A stretch of 64,000 nucleotides of DNA, taken from NCBI GenBank assembly GCA_936440205.1, contig OW387147.1:21849629-21913628 (forward strand), read 5' to 3'. Each line of letters starts with the position of its first letter. The stretch's first letter is position 1. The notes under the pieces were generated by a model, which saw only the letters and a list, made by a program, of their open reading frames with translations, made no database searches and was not told where the DNA came from. This stretch comes from Lepidonotus clava (taxonomy: Eukaryota; Annelida; Polychaeta; Phyllodocida; Polynoidae). A program made the position numbers and the translations under genes. This document shows positions 14,201 to 26,900 of the stretch, in pieces.

Positions 14201-17200
14201 ACATTTAAAGCATTTTAAGATAAAGTAACACATAATCTGCAATGAAGGTCATCAGTCATGGAGTACGAGTAATAAAATTAATAAAGGAATTATTACATGG
14301 AATAAAATAAATTGGAATAAATGGAATAAATAAAGGAATTATTACATTATTAATGATTTAGGTTCCTTAATGGTTGAAAAAGGTATTGTTTCTGTAAAAT
14401 GTTCCAATACAAAGTTTCCTTCAACTTTCTCTTAATAGTTAGCAATTTGAAAATTCCAGACAACTGAAATTGATAAACATTGTAAATACTGACATCATTA
14501 ATAATTATTATAGCTCAAATGTAACCTATGATAAATATTTTATTTTCCCTCAGCAACTGAATTAAGAATGTCTACAAGCAACAAATATAAATACGACCAA
14601 TTCTGGCAGGACACAAATGGTAAGACTAGTCAGGTTTTCAGTGTCCAAGCTAAAAGTGATGCAAACTTCCTGATGGCTGCAACCTCTGAAATGACAAGAG
14701 ATAAGGTCTATGAGATTACAATTGGTAAGGACAACAACAGTGTAACTGTTATCAGAAAAGGTAACCACTTTCTTGGACTGGACACCAATATCAAGAAAAC
14801 TGGACAAACACCTGGTATCCTCAGTGGAAGTGAGTTCCGCACTTTCTGGGCGAGTTGGTCACTTGGCGAAATCCAGGTTGGTCGTGGGCCTGAGGTTGGC
14901 TCCAACAAAATTATCTCCTGGCTAGATGAGGATGCTCATTCAGTTCATGCTGTGGCTGTGGCTACTGATAAAGGCGTTACTGGAAAATGGGAGTTTTATC
15001 AGCTCAAAGGTAAGTGTGGATTTCTGTGATTCAACCTTTTTTTCTCTGAAATTGAGATAAATGTAAGATCATGTGAAGGAAATTGTATTCTGTAACTGCT
15101 TTTTGGCCTATCTTGTAATTCTATCTTTTTATCACAATTATAGGAATATCTTTTTTCATATAATATCAGTGTAAACATCAACATATCTGGATGATATTCC
15201 CAATAAATATCTAAATACAAGGACATTTTGTTTATTATCTGCTTTAGGAGAGGTTTACCACTTCACAACCTTCCCAACTGCTCCATATAGTGCTGTTATG
15301 ACCACCCACAATGACCACATTAGTTTCACTGTATGGGGGTGCAGTCAAGCTACAATTACACTTATGGAGGATTTACAACCCAGACCTGGAGGGATCAACA
15401 TTTACCAGATCATTATAGGCCGGAACAATGACAGCAGTGTAGCCATCAACCGAATAAAGGTATGTTTAATTACTTCACCTTGAAATAATAACAAATTTTA
15501 ACCTGATTTTGGGAAGGTTTCACACTAGGGGAATCGTAGATGCGTTTCTCATATCTAAAGGTTTAAGATAAGATGTTCTAAAAGTCAGTAGTCTTAAATC
15601 TATGCTTAACAATAGGAATATACGATCATAAGTCAGAAATACAACCTTGAAAAAGTCCAAATATCTTAACTGAAAATAAGATCTCAGAATTATGACCAGT
15701 GTGAAACGCCCCCTTTGTATGTCCAGAGAGGAAGCTCTCTGCTTTTGTATTACTATCATTAGATTCTAATCAAATTACCCTACTCAGAGATCTGAGTACT
15801 TTCCTATAGTAAGTTCATAGGCTAGCAGGCTCTTGATTTTTTAACAAAATTATATGTAAGTGCTCATTATCAATAGGAAGTGGGCTGGATTCGAATGGCA
15901 GAAGAAACCTACACAGATGTGATGCCGTGTGGACAGAAGACGAATTTCTGGGTCGGATGGCAGGACAATCTGATTCAGCTTGGTCGGGGGATATATCCAC
16001 ACAACATCATTGTAGAGGTAAATAAGTCATTTATCATTATGGAAATATTCCATTGCTCATCTATCTATGTTTTGGACCACTGGACGATCTTATGCTATTC
16101 GTAGGAAGTGGACAAATTAAAAAACAATGATTAAGAACAAGTTGTAGGTGTAGGAAATGAAAAAAAGAACTGTATGATTATCTTACCAGCTGCTTACAAG
16201 GGTGAATCTGTTTAGTTTGCTTCCTTTTGTAATTATTTTGATAGGAACAAAGCAAAAACTGTACTTGCTTCACAGTTGATCCAATTGTTTAGCTGTAATG
16301 TCTTAAAATAATTTACATTAATTTAAATTAATGTAATTTCAATTGTTATCATTTTCGCTGAATTTACCCATAACTGGTCTTTTGTCACAGGCACAGGATA
16401 GTAATGATCCAATACAAGTTAATGCTTTCTCCTTTGGACATGGTGATGGTGATGATATATCCACTAACTATCCACTACAGTGGGAGCTAGATAAAGGGGC
16501 TGGCAAGTACTGATTACATAATATCATGTATTCAAATTTAATACAAATGGATTAGTTGTGTTCTTAATGATTATTCCCTCTGCCTCGGTATTATTCAAGA
16601 ACAGTTTCCAACTACAGCTGCCTAAATTTAGATTCATTCATGATTCCATTTATTCTAACCCATGGAGAGGTTAGGTTGAAAGATTAGGACGTTTTCAAAT
16701 CAGTTTCTTCGTTCATCTCCAGATGTTGTATTCTTGTTCCTAAAGGATCAATGATATAATACTCAAACCTTAATACAGATTATGCAATAAGAATAAAAAC
16801 ATGACAAGTAGCATGTCTGCGGTCACTACGTTAAGATTTAAAGGGGTAATTTATCCCACGAAGTTTTCAATATCATATTCAACATTAGAATAAAATTTTA
16901 TGATGTTTAAGTACGATATCTATTGTTTGCTGTACACTGAAAACACAGAGTTGTCAAAAGTGGTGCCAAAAACGACAACCCAATGTTGTCTGTGTCTTTT
17001 ATACAAAAAATCTTATTTATGAATAGTTTCATGTTGTAGATATCATAGTCCATAATAATGGCTTCCTATTATCTTATTACTAGTTATTAGGTATGGCCAT
17101 TACACATAGGAGGCCTATGAGTTGTATGTTTTTTGACACCATTCACTTACAATACTTTATCATAGACAGAGGCCATGACAACCTTGGGCTGTCGTTTTAG

Positions 17201-20200
17201 GCACCATTCACTTACAACCCTACGGTTGTCAGGCAGCAGTTTTGAATCTTATTTTGTTCTGTAACAACCCTATGACAACCCGATTCTCAGTTTTTGCTTC
17301 TCTGACAACCTTTTTGGCCCAAAGTAGTTGGGAGAAAATGACAACCTTTGGGTTGTCATCCAGCCTCAAAATTCAGAATGACAACCCTCTGACCACTCCC
17401 AGATTGTCAAAGGATTGTCACAAGGTTGTCACACAGCATCAATGGCCTGAAATGAGCCCTGCTCTGCCCCCAGAAGTCACCTATGACAACCCAAAAGTCA
17501 CCTATGACAACCCAAAAGTCACCTATGACAACCCTCTGACAACTTTAAAGTGGCTCTCTGACAACTTTGTGTTTTCAGTGTAGATGCATTGTAATAAGTG
17601 CCTCTCATGTTTTACTTTTAGTAAATGGATTGTACTACTTGACAAAAGGACCAAAGGCCTACACTGGACTATGGATGACAGTGTACAAACAAGACTATCT
17701 TGTTTTTACCCTTAAAACTTGCTCTGATGCTTCTATTGCCTTGAGTCAGCTGGCAGGAATCTCTGAGGTTTCTGCTTATGAAATTGAGATTGAAGTTAAG
17801 CGAGGATCAACCTACTACAGGATTTATAATGAGGAGAAATCAGTCAAAAATGGTTCTACAGTGAATTGGCAAAATTGTGACAAGACTGAGCAGGAATACT
17901 GGATAGGTTGGAGAAATGGTACTATTGAGATTGGCAAGGGCCTCTTATTGGGTGGCACAATACAATTGGATTATATAGATCCTGATCCTCATAAAGTAAA
18001 CTTCCTCGGTTTTGCTTCAAAGAATGACACTCGCTGGTATCTTCATGATGTTCAAGGTAATGGAAACTCTGTAATTTTCTAGTCATGATTCCAATAACAG
18101 GTTGGATAAGACAGACAATAAACTGACATTACTCTTTTGTAATAAAATATTTAACTAAATAGCTAGATGAGAAATCTTTCAATGAAAATACTCATATTCT
18201 AGCTTCATGTTCATGTTTCAATACTTGTACTAGAGTTTTGACCATTTTATTTGAACTATGTTGATTGAAGTTCTTATCGTTTAAAATACTGTTTCCATAA
18301 CACTGACTAATCTTTCTCTCTAAAATTATCAACTTTGCTTTAATTACAGATTCACTTGGTTTCCATCATAATAGCTCAATTTCATAAGTTGAAATATCAA
18401 TCATCTCCTTTCTATTTCTAGTATGCAGTAAGGGTATTGTTCAATCAAAACATAGATACCTATTTATCTGACATATGCATGACTTTTCAGCAAATGTGTA
18501 TGGACACAGTACTAGGTCAGTGAGTGATGGAGATACTCCAAGTTACAGGGACCTTTGGATTGTACCCCTTCGACATGTAAAATGGATCAATTTTAATGTC
18601 ATCAGCTGTTTCGATGCCAGGATCGCTCTGTCTGCAGATGGCAACTCAACAGAAAAGGCTTATGAGATTGTAATTGGTTCTAGGGTTCCAGATAACGATA
18701 AAACTTATGTGTCTTCTATAAGGTAAGCCGCAATTTTATGAAGCTCTAACAGCTCACACAAAATGCGTTTATATTGCTCACTGAATAAATAAAACAATTG
18801 ATATTTGTATATATCTGCTCCCTGGGCCCATATCTTCATAGCTGATTTGGCTAATCAGGGAAATTTTGATTAGCATCTCATAATCAGAAATTCTGTCTAT
18901 CATGAATAAATTTTACACCTAATAATGCCTCTTTGACACGATTTTGCAATCACACTATACATTTTGGTAAAATGCAAAACCGCTGATCATCGGACCCTAA
19001 TCAAATTTTCCCTGATCAGCCAAATTAGTTACAAAGATATGGGTCCTAGTATCATTTCTGAAGTTCATTTACATAATTGTTCAATTATTTAGACTGTGGT
19101 CTCCATGTTCTGAAATTTTCCCCAGATTGTATTGCTTTTCTATTAAAATTGGAATAACAACAGTAAATACATAATTATTTTACTTGTTAACAGAAAATCT
19201 GTGGGTGGGGTGGATGAGGTCAACATCACCACTGAAGCAATTCTACACTGTAAACACAAGAGGGAGTTTTGGATCAGCTGGGATGACGATACTATCCGTG
19301 TTGGAGAGGGTGCTACTGGGTCCTTTATGTTCCTTCAGTGGCATATTCCACTCCTGTCTCGTCATGCTATCAGGTCTATCGCCTTTGGCTCAGGAAGCAC
19401 GCAACCAGCTAACTGGCATTTTGGTATTAACGAAGGTAAGATTTAATTCTTATTATTTCTCTATTATTTACATATTATATTGACTAGTTTGTACTATAAT
19501 ATTTTTCCTTGTGATGACTAAATAGTTTTTCAAAAGGAATATAGAGGAAAAGCGCTAACCAAATTGCTGTTTTGAGAAGATTTGTATTAATTCCTTTGTG
19601 ATTTTCTGGGGTATTTTCTGAGAACTCTTGGTAAATTGGTAACACGGAGAGGCTTAAGTATGTATGCATGCGGGGAGTTGGGGTTGGGGGTAAGAAGTTC
19701 TACAAAATATACATACAACCTTGAATAAAGTCAAAGCATATTTTTACTGGTTCAAGGATGTCAGAATGTGCATACTTTTGAACATTAGTTCAAAAATGCA
19801 TGTACAACTACGATGTACCTAATGAATATTTTATTCAATTATATGATTTTGAACTGATTATCATTTTCAATTTAGCTGAGGCCGTTCATGGTATCACTGA
19901 CAAGAACGTGGAAGATCCTAAGAGATTCTGGGTGACTGTACATGGGCAGAAGTTGGTATTCTTCCAGGTGAAATCGTGTGACCATGTCGCCATTTACCTC
20001 ACTTCTATCCTGTATGAGTCGAAGACGGAATCCTACTTCATCGATCTATCAGTAAGTCCCCTGTGTGTTAAGACCCCATTCCATGCATGTTTGATTGTAA
20101 CTCCATATGGGCATAGCATGGTTTCATGAATAACATTTGCTCTGCTTCTTTAAAAAACTAAACCATGACTTTTCTAATGTTACTTGAACCCATATTGACT

Positions 20201-23200
20201 TACCTGCTTTCGTTAATTAGTGGCGTTATGATAAGTTCTCTTGTTTGGTGATTCTCTTCCATCGAAAGTATTGACACGTAACAAATAAGCATGATATGTT
20301 ACAAAATTAACATAAGGTCCCAAATGTTTTTCTTTTTCAAATACGTCAAGTTGCAGCATGTCCTCCAAGCCAAAACTAATTTAGAAGCTAACTTAGTGCA
20401 CTAAAGAGATAGTCATGCACATGTCATATGAATTAAAATGTAGAGATATAAAAGGAAGATTTATATGAATGGCCATCTTACATTTTATTATGCTTTCCTT
20501 TATAGAAAGACATTGTGAGATTGATAGATCTGGGGACTGGTAAGCCTCTAGACCTAATGTATCCAGATACCTCTCTCCTCTCCTGCACTGAATACCGAAC
20601 CTTCTGGATATCATGGCAAGATAAAGAGCTCGTTATGGGTAAAGGAGGAGTTTTCAAACAAGGTGTCCTCCTCATGTACACCTTCACCAGCATGTACCCC
20701 ATATACAGTGTTGGCTTTGATTCAGAAAAGTATGTAGCAAACTGGACTTTCCTGAGAAGCCAAGGTAAACATTTTTTTAAGTGGAGCCTGAAAATCATTA
20801 AGGAAAAAAAAGTCGTTATATATAATGTAAAAAAAACACGTGTCCAAATGTGGATTGAATAATAGCTCACTGTGCAATACTCATGCATCATCTTATTGAT
20901 TTTGGGTGGGATAAGTTCCAATTGATCTTGCATGTTCGTATTACATCTTCTTTATATTATCAAAATTTCTTGTCTTTTTTATTCATCCATGTGAAGTGAA
21001 ATATTTCATTGAAGTCTATCATAAGCACTTGCAAGCCATTGACAGCAGCAAATCATGAGTTATTGCAAGGATGCACTGTCTCGCAGTCTTGCATACTGTT
21101 AGCCTGTCCAAGTCTGTATCACCAACTCTAACATGTAATAGATGAAACAAATACTTTCCTTTTATTAACAGGTGATTACAGAACCTACACTTCTCCTGAC
21201 TTTGAGTATGGAGTGGCAGCTGTAAAATTCAATGTCCAACAACAGTACTACCTCTTCAACGTCAAAGCCTGTGCCAATGCTTATGTTCTGATGGCCACCT
21301 CGGAAGATTGGGTCAAAGATAGTCTAGAGCTTATCATCGGGGCGTATGAGAACACTATGGTAAGAGAAACTTAAAACAAATTTTAACATTATACTAGTTA
21401 TTTTTCTTAGCTAAACAATTGAGCTTATGATTCAAGAGATAACATGGAAGCTTTAAAGCGATGTGGGACTGTTTCATACTTAAAAACCATGAGACAACCA
21501 CACATGGAACGTAAAAAGTATTTCTTTCTAATGGCACACTGGATATTCCTTCAATATTTTATCAAATACAGGATGTTCTTACTTTTAATAATCAACATTG
21601 TCATCAGCAAAGATGAGATATTGCTATATCAAGGCCTGTAAACCTGAAGGTTGATCCCAAAGGCCTTTTCTCACAAAATGCAATTCCTTACAGGTCGAGC
21701 TGAGGTTCGTTGGTCAGGAGACCGTTGAGAAAAGTGTAGAGGCCATAGGCCTCTTGAGCTGTGATAGCCTTCGCAAGTAAGCTCATCAGAGATCATTTTG
21801 GCAAACATTCTAACAATGTATCCTTTCTTATCATAGATGATTTTCATAATTCATATGTCAACTACTGTTGGACATTATTTCTTGTTGCCAAAAAAATGTA
21901 TTCCAGGCTGCTTTAGAAATGGAAGTTTAGTATGGATGTTCTCATTGAAATTCTCATTCACATAATAAATTCCTGCAATAACAATTTTTAAATTGTCTTC
22001 GATAAAATGAATGTATTTTTGGTAATTTACAGTTTCTGGTTGGATTGGACCCATGGTCAGATACGGTTTGGGACAGGCGATAAAGGATCTAATGAAATAT
22101 TGGCTTGGCAGTACCATGACGATGATGGTATATCAAGACCATTCTCAATGTCTTTAATCATGCCGGCCACAGTGGGATACGTTGGCGAGTGGGACCTGGC
22201 CCAAAGATACCGTAAGTTATATACTAATTCTCTAAAAATATAGATTTTAACAGGCTGTCTCTAGTCCTAGAATATGAGTGGGTTCCTGGGGCCATATCTT
22301 CGTAACTGATTTCAGTGATTAGGCTAATAGGGTAAAATTTGATTAGTATGTCAATCATATTTATTCTGTTTGTAAGTTAAAGTAATTCATACTTCAAAAG
22401 TGTTAAAGTATGAATGATCAGTTATCACTACTAGTAAGAATGTATATATACTGTTTGCCGGATTTTAGTTTATCATATTAAACTGCCTTCATCCACTCCA
22501 AATAATGTATTTTCCTCTTTTTTTTCCGACCAGCTGACAACGCATGTGGGGAATTTATTAGGCAGGTAGCAACAATAGATGAGGGATATCACAGTAATTG
22601 CGATACAGTTTCTTGGATATTCGACTTAACCCTTCAAGAATGCATAGACACGGCCTGTACAAAAGGAGCCAACGTTATAAACTATGACGCAGATTTTCCT
22701 GATTGCATGATGGTAACCTGTGATGGAGATGACTTCATGTTGGAAACTGGTGTATTTTCCTACGATGTATATTCAATACAACAGACAGGTAGGGCTTGGA
22801 TTATTGTAATTTTTGTAAACTCCAAATGAACGTAATTTTTGGGATGCGTCATGCTTTTCGATTTCTTAATGCATAATGCGCCGGGTGAAGAATTAAAATT
22901 GTTTTTATATCAAATATGTATAATTAGCTATCTTATGGTATGTTAAACTTGAACTTATTTTCTCCCAATATTCATGTGATTTATTCGCCTTTATTCTCGC
23001 TATATAGGGAGTTTGGTGATAAAAGGTCTAGCAGTTTTATTTCTTACATATTTCTTGTTGAGACCAATGGTTAAGGACGATTCTCTTTATTGAAATTTTC
23101 TTTTCACAAATGGTAAAATGTGAAAAGGTTTGTCTCTATGTACTTCTGTAAACCTAAAGATGAGTAAAAAAAAAAGAAAAGGAGGCATATTGACGTTTGT

Positions 23201-23908
23201 TAAAAATCAGGCTGGACAAACTTCAATATCTCCATTTGATGGAAACGGCTTGCAGAGTTACTATTATTAGGCCTAGCTGAAGAATAGTTGGTTATTCTGG
23301 TTGAATAGCCTATATGAGCTTTGATAAAGGTAATCTATGTATGCTTTAGTTTTCACAATGATCTTGACTAACTTGTTGATGTGTTGAATTATTTCTCTTT
23401 TAAATTCTAGGTGAAACATTTGTGGCAAAGACGAGTAAACAACTTGGTTTGAATTATGACCAGCACTGGGTGTCAGTAAATGGAAACACTGGTATTTCAT
23501 TCAAAGTCAAAGCCTGCGCACAAGTCCATCTTGCACTAGCTGCTGTGCCAGGAAACAGTGAGACAATGGCCTATGAGGTAAGAACTTTTCAGAAATTCTG
23601 ATTCTACTTTATTTTTCAAATACCTAATTTATCCTGGGAAATTACAACGTGTCGAAACGTCATTTTCTCCTACACTTCCGAAATCAGTCCAATTATGGTA
23701 AGGGATATTCCATAAAGTATGTGTGCAACTTTTAAAAATGTCAGACTCCCAAGTCCCTCTTGGGCTTAAAGTATGCATTGGAATTGTATAGAAAACTCTG
23801 CACATTTAAATCAATTCAGAGACTCATCCGCCCTAAAATACATACATACTTAATGGAAGGCACCTAAATGATACATTTGATATCATCCAATTCTCTTATT
23901 ACTTAATT

Positions 23909-23952
<44 letters not shown>

Positions 23953-26900
23953 TACTTGAAATCATTCCAGTTGATCTCATTTTACAAGGTAAATATCAAA
24001 TGATATTCCAGGTAATCATTGGTGAAGCAGGTAACACCCGCTCAGCCATCCGTACTAACGTTGGAGGGCTCGATGATCCAGTTAAGAAAGTGTCTACCCC
24101 AGGTGTGCTTCAATGTGGAAATTTCCAACACCTTTGGGTGTCCTGGAAAGACAATATAATCTCAGCAGGACAAGGGGAGTTGGTAGGCTCTGAGCCTTTC
24201 ATAGAGTGGGATTCCAACACAGAGATGTTTGCCATCAATGCCGTGGGGTTATCATCTGAACTTGATTTTGATGGAACCTTCATGTTTGGTAACGTAAAAG
24301 GTGAGTTTAACTATAAGTATTATGATTGTTATACAGATCATTGTAATTATTTAGAGAAATATAAGCACAATAAAACATCTAAATTTGGGAACAAAATGTC
24401 ATGTAACAACTTGTGTAGTTTACTGAGACTTCTTATTTAATATTCTTTACAAGATGGTTTGTTCTTTGTGCCCAACATTGTGTTTTGATACCTTTTATAT
24501 CCTATATAGATCAGAAGGAGCCTCCCTTGCAAATAGAAGGTGAGTTTACATTATCAAAATAATTATGTTCAATGAAACCATTATATGGTTCAATCTATAT
24601 GAAATAATTATAATTATTAAATGAATGTAATTTCACATAAAAGATAAATAGGAACCCCAATTTGATTTCTTTATTTCCTTCATGTATTGGAAAAAAAAAC
24701 CAATTTGAAACGCAGTATCTACTATTTTCTTTGTTTCTTCTAACTTACATCTTGCTTATAAGCTGTGATGCATAATCAAATAGCTGAATTACAAAGTATC
24801 AATGATTATGGGTAGCTTTGGGATACTCCATTCAATTTTACAATTACTAAAACTGTTATGGACACACTTTTCTCTTTGCAAGATGAAACCTACAGCATGC
24901 ATACCAGTGGATCTGGCAGTTTCAACACTCACAGGTGGTCCATATCAAAAGGCTACTTGGTGTTTGAGCTGATGGCCTGCAGTGATGCCCAGATCATCCT
25001 GGCTGAGGTCCCAGAGAACTACACCAACAATGCCTACAGAATAGATCTTGGGACGGCAAACAACCAACAGACAACCATCACCAAATTACCTGAGTTTTCA
25101 ATGGCACCTGCAACATCAGACACTCCTGATGTCCTCACCTGTAATGAAAGCCTGCCTTTCTGGGTGGAATGGACAAGAACTAGTATTACAGTGGGACCAG
25201 GAGTACGAGGATACAATGCTTTTGTTACATTGCAAGACACCAAAATGCCAAACAAGTTCAATGAGATAGCTGTCACCACAACCAAACAGAAATCTGGCTA
25301 TTGGGATGTTAAGAAATCTGAAGGTACATTTAGTCTTTCTTCAAGTGTGAAATGAGAATAATATATGCTTGGGGAGGGGAAGGAAGATCGCCTATGGTGA
25401 ACCCCAAAACTCGAATAAAAATCAATAATATAAAAAAGAATCAATATACCTTCCGGAAGATAAAATATAGTAAAGTTTTGTTAAACGCATAATTAACCTA
25501 GTATCAATATAAATCATAAGATATGTATCTCCGTTACATCTATCTTGATTTCAAATAGGTGCTTCCCTAATTAATCTACAATAAATGACTGAAGATTGAA
25601 ACTGATAAAAAAGAAATATTTCAACAAAAATGTCTCTTACGTTTTAAAATTGGAATGGTAAATTATTCATTATGTGAAGTTCTATTCTATCCTTGATAAG
25701 GTCATGTGTTCAGCTTCACGACGCCTGATACAGGGGAGTACAAAGAACTCTGGAGGACAGCTAAGAACCAGAACTACATCGTGTTCACGGTAACTATTTT
25801 TTCAGGAAAATCACAATTCTTGAATATTAAGTCTTTTTATTGCAAAAAAGAAATATGTTCTCTTTGGTAATTCTCACACCAACTATCACAAGTAAACAAA
25901 GATAATGATTTTTCCATCAACCCAATAAAAAATTACTTGAGTAGATATCAGTAGTATTCTGAATCCCAGTATTGAAATACGTCCATCCAAATGTAAGTGC
26001 TGTAATTTTGTAGTGATTTTTGGTTGAGATTGATCAAAATCTGGATCTGTTCTTCAGGTAAAAGCTTGTAATGATGCCCACATTCTGCTGAGTACTGAAA
26101 TGAAGGAGATAGGCTTCGTGTATGAGATTGTAATTGGGATGAGTTCCAACACGGCAAGTGGAATCCGGTAAGTACTTATTTTGGGACCTTAATAGTTTTA
26201 ACTAATTATTAATTGGGACCATATTTTGTAACTAATTAGTATTGCCACTAATTGGTCACTGATCAGGGGTGCATTCCATAAAAATTTCGTGATAATCCAC
26301 GTTAGGATACGATATAATACGCCATATAGAAATTTAGCTTTTTTTTTGTTCATTTCTTTTAATCAAACTTAAACTGCATCGCGTTGTTCCTTAGTCACAT
26401 ACATATATTTTGATATATTAATCTTTGTTAAATTATATATTTTTGAAACCACGATATTTTGAAATTGTTGTCACGATACTGCCGTGAGGCCTTGGTGATA
26501 TTTTCTTTGAGTATTGTAACTTTTTTATGGACGTGCTTTAACTGGCGATAATTATCGTGAATTTTTTATGGAAGGCATACCTGTACATCATGAATATTTA
26601 CGCCCAACCATCTCTCTGTGATGTTGTTCAGCACTGTTGTCGCTGCTTTCTGCCATGAAATTTGGAAGTTTTAATTCATAGAGTATGTGGAAGGGCCATG
26701 AAAAACATTTGTACCTCCCATACATACACATATTAACGCAGAATCTAAAATTTGCAGCTTACAATGTTTTTGTTTTTTTCTATAATGACATGGATAGTGC
26801 TGCATGAAGATGTGAACTAGCCGAAGTTGTTCGCAATAATATTTACAGATTACCTTTGATGGACGCCAAAAGAAATGTGTTTCATTTTGAACTCAAAATA

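Noticed and set aside
17242-17583. Open frame with YDNPKVT repeats
   Set aside because: It is generated by the 22-bp repeats of the MITE at 16933-17582.
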